This document shows positions 7,994-17,857 of a DNA stretch of 64,000 bases, in pieces. Both the position numbers and the translations under genes were made by a program. Each line of letters begins with the position of its first letter. The stretch's first letter is position 1. The notes under the pieces were generated by a model. The model saw only the letters and a program-made list of their open reading frames with translations, did not search any database and was not told the origin of the DNA. This stretch comes from Actinomadura luteofluorescens (GTDB lineage Bacteria > Actinomycetota > Actinomycetes > Streptosporangiales > Streptosporangiaceae): positions 1,116,001 to 1,180,000 of the forward strand of contig NZ_JACCBA010000001.1 of assembly GCF_013409365.1 (NCBI RefSeq), in the 5' to 3' direction.

Positions 7994-9364
7994 ATGCAGC
8001 GGATGAACGCGCTGGACGCCGGGATGTACTTCGCCGAGAACGACACGACCCCGCTCCAGATCGGCACGGTGACCGTGTTCGAGGGGCCCGCGCCCGGCCA
8101 CGCGGAGCTGGTGCGGGAGATCTTCGCCCGGCTCCGGTTCGCGCCCCGCTGCCGGCAGCGCGTCCGGACGGTGCCGCTCCACCTCGCGCACCCGGTCTGG
8201 GTCGACGACCGCGGCTTCCGGATGGCCGACCACGTCCGGCACGTGGAGGCGCCCGCGCCCGGCGGCCCGGACGAGCTCCAGGAGCTGGCGGGCCGCGTCC
8301 TCGGCCGGCGGCTGGACCTCACCCGCTCCCCGTGGGAGGTGTGGCTGGTCGAGGGGCTGGAGGACGGCCGCTGGGCCCTGATCTCCAAGGTGCACCACTG
8401 CATGGTCGACGGGCTCGCCGGGATCGACCTGCTGGGCGTCCTGCTCGACGCCGGCCCCGGGTGGTCGCCCGCCGCCCCGCGGCTGTGGACGCCCGCTCCG
8501 GAACCGTCCGGGCGGGCCGTCGTCCGCGGCGCGGTGGCGGATCGGATGAGGGGGCTCGGGCGGCAGGCCACCCGGCTCTTCCTGCCGGCGCTGCGCGAGT
8601 CGATCGCGGCCGCGGGCGCGGCGCCCGGCTACGCCGCGCGCCTCACCGGGCCCGGCGCGGCCTCGCTCAACGGCCCGACCGCTCCGTTCCGGCGCTGGTC
8701 GCGGACCTGCGCCGGCCTGGACGAGGTGGCCCGGATCAGGCGCGCCTTCGGCGGATCGGTCAACGACGTCGCGCTCGCCGCGACCGCCTCCGGCTTCCGG
8801 GCGCTGCTGGCCGCACGCGGCGTGCTCACCGGGGATTCGGTCGTGCGCGCCCTGGTTCCCGTCTCGGTCCGGTCGCCCGACGAGCGCGGGATCCTGACGA
8901 ACCGGGTGTCGGCGGTACTGGCCGACCTGCCCTGCGGGGAGCCCGACCCGCTGCGCCGCCTGCGGCTGGTGCGGGAGCAGATGGACGGCGCGAAGAGCGC
9001 GGACCAGGCGGCCGGGCTCGACGCCTTCGTGCGGCTCGTCGGCGCGGCCCCCGGGCTGCTCGCCCTGGCGGCCCACGCCGCGCTGCGGATGAGGCAGCCC
9101 CTGGTCCACACGATCGTCACCAACGTCCCCGGCCCCTCGTTCCCGCTGTACGCGATGGGCCGGCGGATGCTGGAGATGGACCCCTACATCCCGATCGTCG
9201 CCGGGTCGCGCGTCTCCGTCGGCATCGTGTCCTACGACGGCGTCCTGTCCTTCGGGATCACCGGGGACCGCGAGGCCCTGCCCGACCTGCGGACCCTGTG
9301 CGCGGGCGTCCGCGAAGGCGTCGACGAGCTCCTCAAGGAGACGGCGCGGATGGGGCCGGCGTGA
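7994..9364 (+). CDS. Wax ester synthase / diacylglycerol acyltransferase (WS/DGAT)
   Basis: This 456-residue protein has the family motifs: HHCMVDG (H134, H135, D139, catalytic), the second-half segment NDVALA, and [10 protein letters not shown] near the PLW position. WS/DGAT enzymes acylate diacylglycerol or fatty alcohols with acyl-CoA to make triacylglycerol or wax ester at the membrane. Tgs1 (Rv3130c) of this family is DosR-controlled in M. tuberculosis. GGAGGTGCGCG precedes the ATG. The 3' end overlaps the convergent ATPase gene by 32 bp. The context suggests lipid storage under dormancy-inducing conditions. Confidence 0.92.
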   Translation: MQRMNALDAGMYFAENDTTPLQIGTVTVFEGPAPGHAELVREIFARLRFAPRCRQRVRTVPLHLAHPVWVDDRGFRMADHVRHVEAPAPGGPDELQELAGRVLGRRLDLTRSPWEVWLVEGLEDGRWALISKVHHCMVDGLAGIDLLGVLLDAGPGWSPAAPRLWTPAPEPSGRAVVRGAVADRMRGLGRQATRLFLPALRESIAAAGAAPGYAARLTGPGAASLNGPTAPFRRWSRTCAGLDEVARIRRAFGGSVNDVALAATASGFRALLAARGVLTGDSVVRALVPVSVRSPDERGILTNRVSAVLADLPCGEPDPLRRLRLVREQMDGAKSADQAAGLDAFVRLVGAAPGLLALAAHAALRMRQPLVHTIVTNVPGPSFPLYAMGRRMLEMDPYIPIVAGSRVSVGIVSYDGVLSFGITGDREALPDLRTLCAGVREGVDELLKETARMGPA

Positions 9365-12032
9365 CCGCGCGGGCGCGGCGGCGGTAGCGGCGGAACTCGT
9401 CGGCGGCCCAGACGATGACGGGGAACGCGGCGATGATCGCCAGGACGTCCGCGGGGAGGGCGGCGGTGCCGAACAGGCGCTGGAAGGACGGCAGGTAGAT
9501 CAGGGCGGCGGCGAACAGCACCTCGAAGGCGATGCCGGCCAGCAGGAGTGGGTTGGTGGCGAGCCCCACCTGGCGCAAGGAGGCGTGGTCGGTGCGCGCG
9601 GCCATGGCGGTGCCGATCTGGCAGGTCACCAGGCCGGCGAACGTGGCGGTGGTCGCGGTCAGGTAGGCGTGGTGGAGCGGGGCGCCGGCGCCGGTGGGGT
9701 CGCCGGGCCGCCAGCCGGCCCGCCACAGCACGTAGAAGAACACCGACATGACCAGGACGGCCGACACCAGGCCGAGGTAGCCCCAGGCGCGGATCAGCAT
9801 GTCCCGGGAGATGACGCCCTGGGAGGACGGGCGGGGCGGCCGGTTCATGATGCCGGGTTCGGCGGGTTCGCGGCCGAGGGCCAGCGCGGGCAGCGTCTCG
9901 GTGCCGAGGTCGATGGCGAGGATCTGCAGGACCGTGAGGGGCAGCGGCACCAGCCCGCCGCTGAGCGCGAACACCAGGAACGGCACGATCTCCGGGACGG
10001 CGTGGGCGAAGATGTAGAGGATGAACTTGCGGACGTTGTCGTAGACGCGCCGGCCTGACTCGACGGCCGTGACGATCGTCGCGAAGTTGTCGTCGGTCAG
10101 CACCATCGTGGACGCCTCGCGGGCCACGTCGGTGCCCGAGCGGCCCATGGCCACGCCGATGTGCGCCTGGTGCAGGGCGGGGGCGTCGTTGGCGCCGTCC
10201 CCGGTCATCGCCACGATCCGGCCGTGGGCGCGCAGCGCGTCGGCGACCTTGAGCTTGGTCTCCGGCGACGACCGCGCGAAGACGATCTCCGCGTCGCCGG
10301 TCAGCAGCTCGTCCAGCTCGTGGTCGTGGATCTTCTCGGCCTCGGCGACCACGCGCAGGCGCGGGACGCCGATCCCGACCTCCGCCGCGACGGCCGCGGC
10401 GGTGGCGCCGTTGTCACCGGTGACGATGTGGACGCGCAGCCCCGCGCCGTGGCAGCGGCGCACCGCGTCCGCGACCTCCGGGCGCGGCGGGTCGTACAGC
10501 CCGACGAGGCCGAGGAGGCGCAGCCCGGTCTCGGCGTCCTCCCGGCGCCCGGGCGGTCCGGCGCCGGACGGCAGGTCCCGGTCGGCGACCGCGAGGACCC
10601 GCAGTCCCCTGCGCGCGAGATCGTCCACGACGCCCATCACCGCCTGCCGGTCGGCGCCGGAGCAGCGGCCCAGCACGGCCTCGGGCGCGCCCTTGACGTA
10701 GACGGCGAGGTGGTCGCCGCGCCGGGCGACGGTGGACATCAGCCGCAGGCGGGCGTCGAACCGGAAGACGGCGCGGCGCCCGTCGTCGCGTGCCGCGAGG
10801 CGCGCGGGCAGGTCGGGGCCGCCGCCCGTGACCAGGGCGATCTCCGTCGGGTCGCCCCGCAGGTCGCCGGCCTCGTCGTAGGAGACCGTGGTGCACTCGG
10901 TCATCGCCCGCGTCAGGTCGGCGGGCGGCGGCTCCCCGGGCGCCGTGACCGCGCCGCCGCCCGGGGTCCAGTACGCCTGGAGCCGCATCCGGTTCTGGGT
11001 GAGGGTCCCGGTCTTGTCGGTGCAGATGACGTTGGTGGAGCCGAGCGTCTCGACGGCGCTGAGCCGCTTGACGACCGCGCCCTGCCGGGCGAGGACCCGC
11101 ACCCCGACCGCCAGCGCGAGGGTGATGGTCGGCAGGAGGCCCTCGGGGACGTTGGCGACCAGCAGCCCGATCGCGAACATCAGCGCGTCGGTCAGCGGCA
11201 GGCCGACCAGCGCGCCGATCAGCAGGAACACCATGCCCATCCCGACGGCGACCGCGGCGATCAGCCAGGCGACCCTCTTGACCTGGGCCTCCAGGGGGCT
11301 CTCGCCGCGCGGCGCGCGCTGGCTGAGGGCCGCGATGCGGCCGAGCTCGGTGTGCCCGCCGGTCGCGAACACGATCGCCCGGGCCTGCCCTCCGGTGCAG
11401 GTCGTCCCGGAGAACACCAGGTTGGGTTCGTGCAGCAGCGCGACGCCCTGCTCCGCCGGCGCCGCCACCCGGTCCACCGGCGCCGACTCGCCGGTCAGCA
11501 TCGACAGGTCGAGCTCCAGGGCCCCGTCGGTGAGGCGGGCGTCGGCGGGGACCTTGTCGCCCTCCTCAAGGGCGATCAGGTCCCCCGGGACGAGCCCGGT
11601 GGCCTCCACCGCCCGCGCGGTCCCGTCCCGGACGACATGGGCCTGTTCGGGCAGGTAGGCCGCCAGGGCCTCGACGGCGCGCTCGGCCTGGTGCTCCTGG
11701 AGCAGGGCGAACACGGCGTTCACCAGGATCACGGCCAGGATCGCCCAGCCCAGCACCGGCATGCCGGCGACGAAGGCCAGCAGGCCCGCACCCCACAGCA
11801 GCAGCGCCAGAGGGTGCAGGAGCTGGGCGGACACCAGCCTGGTCAGGGAGCGTCTCTCGCGGCGCCGCACCTGGTTCGGCCCGTAGACGGCCAGCCTGCG
11901 GGCCGCCTCGCGTTCGGACAGTCCGCGCTCTCCCGTCCGCAGCTCCTCGCGGAGCCGGGGCAGGGGGTCGCGCGGATCGGCGGTCGCGACCGCCGATCCG
12001 GCGGCGGGTTCGGGATGTGGGTGATGTCGCAC
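9333..12032 (-). CDS. P2-type cation-transporting ATPase (Na,K-ATPase-like ion site)
   Basis: This 899-residue pump has a cation-ATPase N-domain, LTGES, DKTGTLT (D339), [16 protein letters not shown] and about ten membrane helices. M4 reads [10 protein letters not shown]5 keeps VPEIVPF and M6 reads [10 protein letters not shown], closer to Na,K-ATPase-type pumps than to SERCA. CtpF of the M. tuberculosis DosR regulon is also a P2 pump. Transport of Na+, K+ or Ca2+ cannot be decided. The start is GTG with a weak site. It lies 12 bp after the GNAT-acyl-CoA ligase gene, probably in one operon under the box at 14746. Confidence 0.9.
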   Translation of the reverse strand: MRHHPHPEPAAGSAVATADPRDPLPRLREELRTGERGLSEREAARRLAVYGPNQVRRRERRSLTRLVSAQLLHPLALLLWGAGLLAFVAGMPVLGWAILAVILVNAVFALLQEHQAERAVEALAAYLPEQAHVVRDGTARAVEATGLVPGDLIALEEGDKVPADARLTDGALELDLSMLTGESAPVDRVAAPAEQGVALLHEPNLVFSGTTCTGGQARAIVFATGGHTELGRIAALSQRAPRGESPLEAQVKRVAWLIAAVAVGMGMVFLLIGALVGLPLTDALMFAIGLLVANVPEGLLPTITLALAVGVRVLARQGAVVKRLSAVETLGSTNVICTDKTGTLTQNRMRLQAYWTPGGGAVTAPGEPPPADLTRAMTECTTVSYDEAGDLRGDPTEIALVTGGGPDLPARLAARDDGRRAVFRFDARLRLMSTVARRGDHLAVYVKGAPEAVLGRCSGADRQAVMGVVDDLARRGLRVLAVADRDLPSGAGPPGRREDAETGLRLLGLVGLYDPPRPEVADAVRRCHGAGLRVHIVTGDNGATAAAVAAEVGIGVPRLRVVAEAEKIHDHELDELLTGDAEIVFARSSPETKLKVADALRAHGRIVAMTGDGANDAPALHQAHIGVAMGRSGTDVAREASTMVLTDDNFATIVTAVESGRRVYDNVRKFILYIFAHAVPEIVPFLVFALSGGLVPLPLTVLQILAIDLGTETLPALALGREPAEPGIMNRPPRPSSQGVISRDMLIRAWGYLGLVSAVLVMSVFFYVLWRAGWRPGDPTGAGAPLHHAYLTATTATFAGLVTCQIGTAMAARTDHASLRQVGLATNPLLLAGIAFEVLFAAALIYLPSFQRLFGTAALPADVLAIIAAFPVIVWAADEFRRYRRRARAVTPAPSAPSP

Positions 12033-12044
12033 GGCGGCTTCCCG

Positions 12045-14687
12045 TCACCGGAGGCGGCGCAGGTAGGGGTCCCAGGAGCGCCGCGGAAGGAGCCGGACGC
12101 GGGCGTCGACGGCCACCGCGCCGTCCGGCCGGACGAGGGTGGGGTTGAGGTCGAGCTCGGCGATCTCGGGATGCTCGGCCGCCAGCCTGGACAGCCGCAG
12201 CAGGACGTCGCGCAGGGCGGCGAGGTCACCGGCCGGGCGGGCGGGATGGCCGAGCAGCAGGGCCGACAGCCGCGGCTCGCGGATCAGCTCGCCGGCCTCC
12301 CGCGCGGTCAGCGGGGCGAGGCGGGCGGTGCGGTCGGCGAGGGCGTCGGCGTCGACGCCGCCCGCACCGAAGATCACGACGGCGCCGAACACCTCCTCCT
12401 GGACGGCGCCGCACAGGACCTCGACGCCCTCGTCCACCATGGCCTGGACCACGACGCCCTCCAGGGCGTCGCCGAACCGTCCGGCCAGGCTCCGGAACGC
12501 CTCGCGGACCTCGCGATCGCCGTCCAGGTCCAGCCGCAGTGCTCCGGCGGCGGTCTTGTGCACGACTCCGGGCACGTGGGCCTTCATCGCCACCGGCACG
12601 CCCATCTCGCGGGCGGCCGATGCGGCCTCGTCCTCGGTGCGAGCCCAGCACCAGGGAGCGAGGGGAAGCCCGTAGGACTCCAGCAGCCGGAAGGTTTCGA
12701 CGGGCGGCAGCCAGCCGCCCTCCGGCCTCGTGGCGAGGAACCCGTCGATGATGCCCGCCGCCTCGGCCGGCATCAGGCCGGGCAGGACGGGCGGCGCGTC
12801 GGGCGGGACGCCCCGCCGCCGCGCGTAGGAGAAGGCGCGGGCGAACGCCCGGACGGCGTTCTCCGGGTAGCCGTAGCAGGGGACGCCCTGCTCGTTGACC
12901 ACGACGCTCTCGGGCTGCCCGAGCACGACGGCGGCGACCGGCTTGCCGCAGCCGCCGAGCGCACCGCGCAGGTCGGCGAGCGCGGTCGGCGCCACGAGCG
13001 CCAGGACGATGTCGACGGACTCGTCAGCGGCGACCGCCTCCAGGGCGCTCCGGAACAGCTCGGCGGAGACCGCGGCCGTCGTGTCGACAGGGTTGGCGAC
13101 CGCCGCGCACTCGGGCAGGAGCCCAGTGAGGCGGCGCTGCGCGTCCGGGCCCAGGACGGGGACGGCGAGGCCCGCGTCGGCGCAGGCGTCGGCCGCCAGG
13201 ACCCCCGCCCCGCCCGCGTTGGACACCACCGCGACGCGCGGCCCGTCCGGGAGCGGCTGGCTCGCCAGCAGCGCCGCGGCGTCCACCAGTTCCCCGAGGT
13301 CGTCGGTCGCGACGATGCCCGCCTGCTCGAACAGGGCCCGGCGGGTGATCTCCGGGGTCGCGGCGGCCGCGGTGTGGGAGGCGGCCGCCCGCGTGCCGGG
13401 CGCCGACCGCCCGGCGAGGACGGTCAGCAGCGGCATCCGCGCCGCCACCCGCCGCGCCGTCCTGGCGAACTTGCGCGGGTTGCCGAACGACTCCACGTGC
13501 AGGATCCCGAGCCGGGTCGTGTCGTCCGACTCCCACCACATGAGCAGGTCGTTCGCGCTGACGTCGTACTTGTCGCCGACCGAGGCGAACGAGGAGACGC
13601 CGATCCCCAGCCGGGACAGCTGCTCCAGCAGCGCGATCCCGACGCCGCCCGACTGCGCCACCACGCCCGCGGTCCCGGGGACGGGATGGCGGGCGCCGAA
13701 CGTCGCGTCGAGGGAGATCGCTGTGTTGGCCGTCCCCAGGCAGTTCGGGCCGACCAGCCGCATGCCGTGCTCCCGGCACACCGCCAGCAGGTCGCGTCCC
13801 TGGCCGGCGGTCAGCCCGGAGCTGATCACCACCAGCGCGCGGGCCCCGTACCGCCCGCATTCGGCCGCGGCGCGGACCACCGCTCCGGCGGGCACGGCGA
13901 CGACCACCAGGTCGGGCCGCTCCGGCAGGCCGGCGGGCGCCGCCACGCACGGCGCGCCGTGCAGGTCGCCGCCCGCGGCGTGCGGGTTCACCGCGTACAC
14001 GGCGCCGCCGAAGCCGGCGGAGACGAGGTTGCGCAGGACCTCCGCCCCGACCGTCCCCGGCCGCCGGGACGCGCCGACGACCGCGACCGTCCGCGGCCGC
14101 ATCAGCGGCTCCAGGCTGGCGACGTCCGCGCGCCGCTCCCGCTCGGCCACCGCGTCCAGGTACCGGTCGTCGGAGACCAGCGGCAGGGTCAGCTCGACCA
14201 CGCCTCCCGAGAACCGGCGGCGGGCCGCCATCCCGGCGTCGGCGAAGACGCGCAGCATCGCGGTGTTCTCGGCGAGCGTGTCGGCGCGGAAGGCCACGAT
14301 CCCGTGGGCCCGCGCCAGGGACCCGAGGTGCTCCAGCAGCAGCGTCCCGACGCCGCGGTGGTGCACCCGGTCGGCGACCACCATGGCGAACTCGGCCTCG
14401 CCGGGCACGTCGGTCGGCTCGTACTCCGCGACGCCGACCAGGTCGCCGTGCAGCCACGCGCCGAGCGCCGCGTGGCCTTCGCCGTCCGTCCGGCAGACCC
14501 GGCCCGCGACCTGCTCGGACACGGCCCGGTTGAGCCCGAAGAACCTCAGGTAGAGGCTCTCCTCGCTCAGGCCGCGGTGAAGGTCCCGCACCGCCTCCCG
14601 GTCCGCCTCGCCCAGACTCCGGATCTCGACCTGCGTCCCGTCGGTCAGCAGCGCGAACACGCGCGCGCCGGAAAGGCTCTGCGTCAT
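12045..14687 (-). CDS. GNAT acetyltransferase fused to ADP-forming acetyl-CoA ligase
   Basis: This 880-residue fusion has a GNAT domain (about 10-170, acetyl-CoA loop HHRGVGTLL at 109-117), a CoA-binding Rossmann domain (about 195-290, VVGASRRPGTVG), a succinyl-CoA-ligase-like domain with the phosphohistidine in ASHTAAAA (H438), and a C-terminal ATP-grasp domain (about 650-870). Such proteins either interconvert acyl-CoA and acid with ADP/ATP, or are Pat-like protein acetyltransferases with a regulatory NDP-ligase part. Because the His is kept, catalysis is possible. It is divergent from the MshC-like gene, with a perfect DevR-like palindrome between them, and is followed by a P2 ATPase 12 bp downstream. 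Confidence 0.88.
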   Translation of the reverse strand: MTQSLSGARVFALLTDGTQVEIRSLGEADREAVRDLHRGLSEESLYLRFFGLNRAVSEQVAGRVCRTDGEGHAALGAWLHGDLVGVAEYEPTDVPGEAEFAMVVADRVHHRGVGTLLLEHLGSLARAHGIVAFRADTLAENTAMLRVFADAGMAARRRFSGGVVELTLPLVSDDRYLDAVAERERRADVASLEPLMRPRTVAVVGASRRPGTVGAEVLRNLVSAGFGGAVYAVNPHAAGGDLHGAPCVAAPAGLPERPDLVVVAVPAGAVVRAAAECGRYGARALVVISSGLTAGQGRDLLAVCREHGMRLVGPNCLGTANTAISLDATFGARHPVPGTAGVVAQSGGVGIALLEQLSRLGIGVSSFASVGDKYDVSANDLLMWWESDDTTRLGILHVESFGNPRKFARTARRVAARMPLLTVLAGRSAPGTRAAASHTAAAATPEITRRALFEQAGIVATDDLGELVDAAALLASQPLPDGPRVAVVSNAGGAGVLAADACADAGLAVPVLGPDAQRRLTGLLPECAAVANPVDTTAAVSAELFRSALEAVAADESVDIVLALVAPTALADLRGALGGCGKPVAAVVLGQPESVVVNEQGVPCYGYPENAVRAFARAFSYARRRGVPPDAPPVLPGLMPAEAAGIIDGFLATRPEGGWLPPVETFRLLESYGLPLAPWCWARTEDEAASAAREMGVPVAMKAHVPGVVHKTAAGALRLDLDGDREVREAFRSLAGRFGDALEGVVVQAMVDEGVEVLCGAVQEEVFGAVVIFGAGGVDADALADRTARLAPLTAREAGELIREPRLSALLLGHPARPAGDLAALRDVLLRLSRLAAEHPEIAELDLNPTLVRPDGAVAVDARVRLLPRRSWDPYLRRLR

Positions 14688-14745
14688 GCCCTCAGCGTCG
14701 GACGGGACCGCCCCGCCGGCCAGCGCCCCAAGGTCACCGGTCGCC

Positions 14746-14759
14746 GGGACGTTCGTCCC
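14746..14759. promoter_or_regulatory. DevR/DosR-like box, divergent promoter (perfect arms)
   Basis: GGGACGTTCGTCCC lies 58 bp from the ligase start at 14687 and 60 bp from the MshC-like start at 14820. One near-symmetrical site could therefore control both directions. Confidence 0.7.
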
Positions 14760-14819
14760 CCGGCGCGGACGGGCCGGCCGGGTAGGACGTAGGGGAAGAA
14801 ATGGAGGAAACCCGCCACC

Positions 14820-15956
14820 GTGAGGAACGGCGCTCTCGTGGATCTCAACTCACCCGGCCGCACGCTGCGGATCGGCGGCCACCCCCTCCCGGTCGTCGGC
14901 CCCGCCCGCATGTACGTCTGCGGGATCACCCCGTACGACGCGACCCACCTCGGCCATGCCCGCACGTTCGTCTGGGCCGACGTCGCCGCCCGGGTCCTGC
15001 GGCACGCGGGCGGCGACGTGCGCGTGTGCCGCAACGTCACCGACGTCGACGACGTGCTGGACCAGGCCGCGCACCGCGCGGGCAGCCCGTACGACAGCTT
15101 CGCCGCCGTCCAGCAGTTCTACTTCGAACGCGACCTGGAGGTTCTCGGCGTCCACGCCGTCGACCACCAGCCCCGCGCGCACAACCACGTCGGCGAGGTC
15201 GTCGCGCTCGCCCAGGGCCTCCTCGCCTCCGGCCACGCCTACGTCCGGGACGGCGCGGTCCGCTTCCGCGGCGGCGAGGTCCCGCGGCGCGCCGGCCTCG
15301 ACGACGGGCGGGCACGCGAACTCCTCGCCGAGTACGGCGACGCACCGGGCGACCCCGCCAAGGAGGACCCGTTCGACGTCGCGCTCTGGCGGCCGTCTCG
15401 GCCGGGCGAGCCGGCGTGGCCCAGTCCCTGGAGCGCCGGACGGCCCGGGTGGCACGCCGAGTGCTCCGCGATGGCCATGACGACCTTCGGCCCGGCACTG
15501 GACCTGCACGCCGGCGGCGCCGACCTGCGGTTCCCCCACCACGCCTACGAGGCCGCCATGGCCGAGGCCCTGACCGGGGTGCGCCCGTTCTCCCGGGCCT
15601 GGCTGCACGTCGGGATGGTCCGCCGGGACGGCGCCAAGATGGCCAAGTCCACCGGCAACCTGGTGCTGGTGTCCGATCTGATCCGGGACCATCCGGCGTC
15701 GGCCGTCCGGTTCATGCTGCTCGCCGAGCCCTGGGCGCGGGAGTGGGACTACACGCCCGGCGCCCTCGACCGCGCCGCGGCCGGCCTGGACCGCCTGCTC
15801 GCCGCGGCGGGCCGCGGCGGCTCCTCCCCCGCGGCGGAGGCCGCCGTGACCCGGGCGCTCCTCGACGACCTCGACGTGCGGACGGCGCTCGACGTGGCGG
15901 AGCAGGAGGGCGGCCGGACCGCCCGCATGGCGGCGCGCGTCCTGGCCCTCGGCTGA
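14820..15956 (+). CDS. MshC-like cysteine ligase (cysteinyl-tRNA synthetase paralogue)
   Basis: This 378-residue class I synthetase-fold protein has CGITPYDATHLGHA (C34 a likely Zn ligand), the ECSAM and FPHH zinc/cysteine-site segments, and KMAKSTGNLV in place of KMSKS. CGITPYDATHLGHA and the WPSPW...RPGWHAECSA region match MshC, which joins cysteine to GlcN-Ins in mycothiol synthesis, more than CysRS (CGPTVYD). No anticodon-binding domain is present. MshC is about 410 residues, so this is a shortened relative with an S-to-A change in the signature loop. Its substrate may differ. GTG at 14820 is used; GTG at 14838 is possible. A DevR-like box lies 60 bp upstream. Confidence 0.82.
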   Translation: MRNGALVDLNSPGRTLRIGGHPLPVVGPARMYVCGITPYDATHLGHARTFVWADVAARVLRHAGGDVRVCRNVTDVDDVLDQAAHRAGSPYDSFAAVQQFYFERDLEVLGVHAVDHQPRAHNHVGEVVALAQGLLASGHAYVRDGAVRFRGGEVPRRAGLDDGRARELLAEYGDAPGDPAKEDPFDVALWRPSRPGEPAWPSPWSAGRPGWHAECSAMAMTTFGPALDLHAGGADLRFPHHAYEAAMAEALTGVRPFSRAWLHVGMVRRDGAKMAKSTGNLVLVSDLIRDHPASAVRFMLLAEPWAREWDYTPGALDRAAAGLDRLLAAAGRGGSSPAAEAAVTRALLDDLDVRTALDVAEQEGGRTARMAARVLALG

Positions 15957-15963
15957 GCCCGCG

Positions 15964-15979
15964 GCGGCCCAACGGCCGC
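15964..15979. terminator. Small hairpin after the MshC-like gene
   Basis: A 6-bp GC stem (GCGGCC/GGCCGC) with a CAAC loop starts 8 bp after the stop codon. It has no T-tract, so its function as a terminator is uncertain. Confidence 0.35.
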
Positions 15980-15986
15980 GTCCGGG

Positions 15987-16000
15987 GGGACCAAGGCCCC
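15987..16000. promoter_or_regulatory. DevR/DosR-like box
   Basis: GGGACCAAGGCCCC lies 65 bp upstream of the TTG start of the hibernation-factor gene at 16066. Confidence 0.55.
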
Positions 16001-16065
16001 TGGGGAGGCCCCCCGCACGGGTCGAATGCTGGTGACACCGGCCCGCACGAATGAGGAGGCCCACG

Positions 16066-16404
16066 TTGCCCGCCATCGCTCCGGACGAACTCGACATCCA
16101 GTTCACGACCACCAAGGACGTCTCGCGCGAGGACGTGCGGCGGGCCCGCGAGAACGTCGCCAGGGCCCTGGCGCACGCCCCGCGCCCCGTCCTGTTCGCC
16201 AAGGCCGCGCTCAGCGTCCTGCACGACCCCGCCGTGCCCCGCCCCTACCTGGTCTCGTTCCGGGTGGACCTCGACGGCCTGCCGCTCAACGCCCACGCCG
16301 CGGCCGCCTCGATGCAGGAGGCGATCAGCCTGGCCGGCACCCGGCTGCGGGCCCGCGTGGAGAGCACGGCCCACTACAAGGACACCCGCACGGCGCGGCG
16401 GTGA
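16066..16404 (+). CDS. HPF/RaiA-like ribosome hibernation factor (short form)
   Basis: This 112-residue protein has a beta-alpha-beta-beta-beta-alpha pattern like the N-terminal domain of HPF/RaiA: a DIQFTTTKDVS strand, a long helix, KAALSVLHDP, YLVSFRVDLDG, and a final helix ending in HYKDTRTARR. It is predicted to bind the small ribosomal subunit and hold ribosomes inactive. It lacks the C-terminal dimerisation domain of long HPFs. TTG at 16066 is chosen because GAGGAGG lies 6-7 bases upstream; an in-frame ATG at 16051 overlaps that site. A DevR-like box lies 65 bp upstream. Its stop codon is 1 bp from the convergent kinase gene. Confidence 0.72.
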   Translation: MPAIAPDELDIQFTTTKDVSREDVRRARENVARALAHAPRPVLFAKAALSVLHDPAVPRPYLVSFRVDLDGLPLNAHAAAASMQEAISLAGTRLRARVESTAHYKDTRTARR

Positions 16405-16405
16405 G

Positions 16406-17857
16406 TCAGTCCCGGGGCCCCGTCCGCGGGGGCTCGGGCTCGAAGATCGGAAGGGTCACGCGGAAGAGCGTGTGCTCCCCCTCGACGAGTTCGGCGCGGC
16501 CGCCATGGGCGGCGGCCACCGCCTGGACGATGGCCAGGCCGAGTCCCGTGCCGCCCGCGCTGCGGGCCCGGCCCTGGTCCGCGCGGACGAACCGCTGGAA
16601 GATCTCCTCGCGCAGGCCGGCCGGGATGCCGGGGCCGTCGTCCTCCACGTCGAGCAGCGCCGCGCCCCCGCGGACCGTGAGCCGCGCGGTGACGTGGGTC
16701 CCGGGAGGCGTGTGGGCGCGCGCGTTCGCGAGCAGGTTGGCGACCAGCTGGTGGAGGCGCCGGGCGTCCCCGGTGACGGTCACCGGTTCCTCCGGGAGCA
16801 CCAGTTCCCAGCGGTGCCGGGGGCCGGCGGCGCGGGCGTCGGCGGTGGCGTCCAGGACGATGCGGGTCAGGTCCACCGGGCCCGTCTCCAGCGGGCGGCC
16901 GGCGTCCAGGCGGGCGAGGAGCAGCAGGTCGTCGACCAGTTCGGACATCCGGACCGACTCGGCCTCGATCCGCCCCAGCGCGTGCCGCACCCCGGCCGGA
17001 ACGGGCTCGGTGGTGCGCAGGGCGAGTTCGGCGTGGCCGCGGATCGCGGCGACGGGGGTGCGCAGCTCGTGGCTCGCGTCGGCGGCGAAGCGGCGGAGCC
17101 GCTCCTCGCTGGCGTGCCGGCGGGCCAGCGCGTTCTCGACATGGCCGAGCATCCGGTTCAGCGCCGCCCCGACCTGCCCGACCTCGGTGCGGGGGTCGGT
17201 GTCGGGAACGCGCTCGGGCATCGCGACCTCCCCGCTGGCCAGCGGCAGCTCGGTGACCCGGGACGCGGTCGCGGCGACGCGCCGCAGCGGGCGCAGGGCC
17301 AGCCCGACCCAGACCGCGGCCGCGATCCCGCCGGCGGCGAGCACGGCCGCGAAGACGACCGCCTCCACCAGGATGACGCGGTGCAGCGTCTCCTCGGCGG
17401 GCCGCAGCGGCAGCCCGGTGACCAGGACGTCCCCGTCGTCGCCGCGCAGCGCCATCACCCGGTACTCCTCCAGCGCCGACAGGTCGAGCGAGCGCGCCCG
17501 CCCGTCGGGCCGCAGGGCGGCGAGGGCGCGCCGGTCGGCGGCGTCGAGCGGCACGGGCTCGTCGGAGCTGTCGCGGACGACCGCGGCCTCCGTCACCTTC
17601 CCGCCGAACAGCCGCGCGCCGAACGTCCCCGGCGCCTGGCCCCGGGTGTCCGGACGGTCGTCGGCGTCACGGCGCCGCTCGTGTTCGAGGCTGGCCGGGA
17701 ACCGCCCGCCGGACGCGGTCAGCTGCTCGTCCAGCCGCCCCATCAGGAACCGGTCGAGCGCGGTCGCGGTGGCGATGCCCACGGCGAGGCAGCTCAGCGC
17801 CAGCAGGACGAGCAGCCCGGCGGTGAGCCGGGCCCGCAGCGTGCGCGGGCCCCTCAC
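16406..17857 (-). CDS. Sensor histidine kinase (OmpR-system type)
   Basis: This 483-residue kinase has a first membrane helix (about 12-34), a periplasmic domain (about 40-155), a second helix (about 160-186), HAMP, the HisKA box SHELRTPVA (H263) and a HATPase domain with N, DDGPG and GGTGLGLAI motifs. It is the cognate partner of the upstream response regulator: its GTG start overlaps that stop codon in a GTGA junction. The periplasmic domain is rich in charged residues and unassigned, so the signal is unknown. It converges on the hibernation-factor gene with only 1 bp between stop codons. Confidence 0.92.
   Translation of the reverse strand: MRGPRTLRARLTAGLLVLLALSCLAVGIATATALDRFLMGRLDEQLTASGGRFPASLEHERRRDADDRPDTRGQAPGTFGARLFGGKVTEAAVVRDSSDEPVPLDAADRRALAALRPDGRARSLDLSALEEYRVMALRGDDGDVLVTGLPLRPAEETLHRVILVEAVVFAAVLAAGGIAAAVWVGLALRPLRRVAATASRVTELPLASGEVAMPERVPDTDPRTEVGQVGAALNRMLGHVENALARRHASEERLRRFAADASHELRTPVAAIRGHAELALRTTEPVPAGVRHALGRIEAESVRMSELVDDLLLLARLDAGRPLETGPVDLTRIVLDATADARAAGPRHRWELVLPEEPVTVTGDARRLHQLVANLLANARAHTPPGTHVTARLTVRGGAALLDVEDDGPGIPAGLREEIFQRFVRADQGRARSAGGTGLGLAIVQAVAAAHGGRAELVEGEHTLFRVTLPIFEPEPPRTGPRD

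Noticed and set aside
10161..14792. 1543-residue open frame on the plus strand
   Set aside because: It is the antisense shadow of the P2 ATPase and GNAT-ligase genes, which have clear domains. Low-stop antisense frames are expected at this GC content.
14820..15956. Ordinary cysteinyl-tRNA synthetase
   Set aside because: It lacks the anticodon-binding domain and carries the MshC-type CGITPYD signature rather than CGPTVYD.
14801..16054. 417-residue plus-strand frame starting at an ATG behind the MshC-like promoter
   Set aside because: It is out of frame with the MshC-like protein and gives an Arg/Pro-rich low-complexity product.
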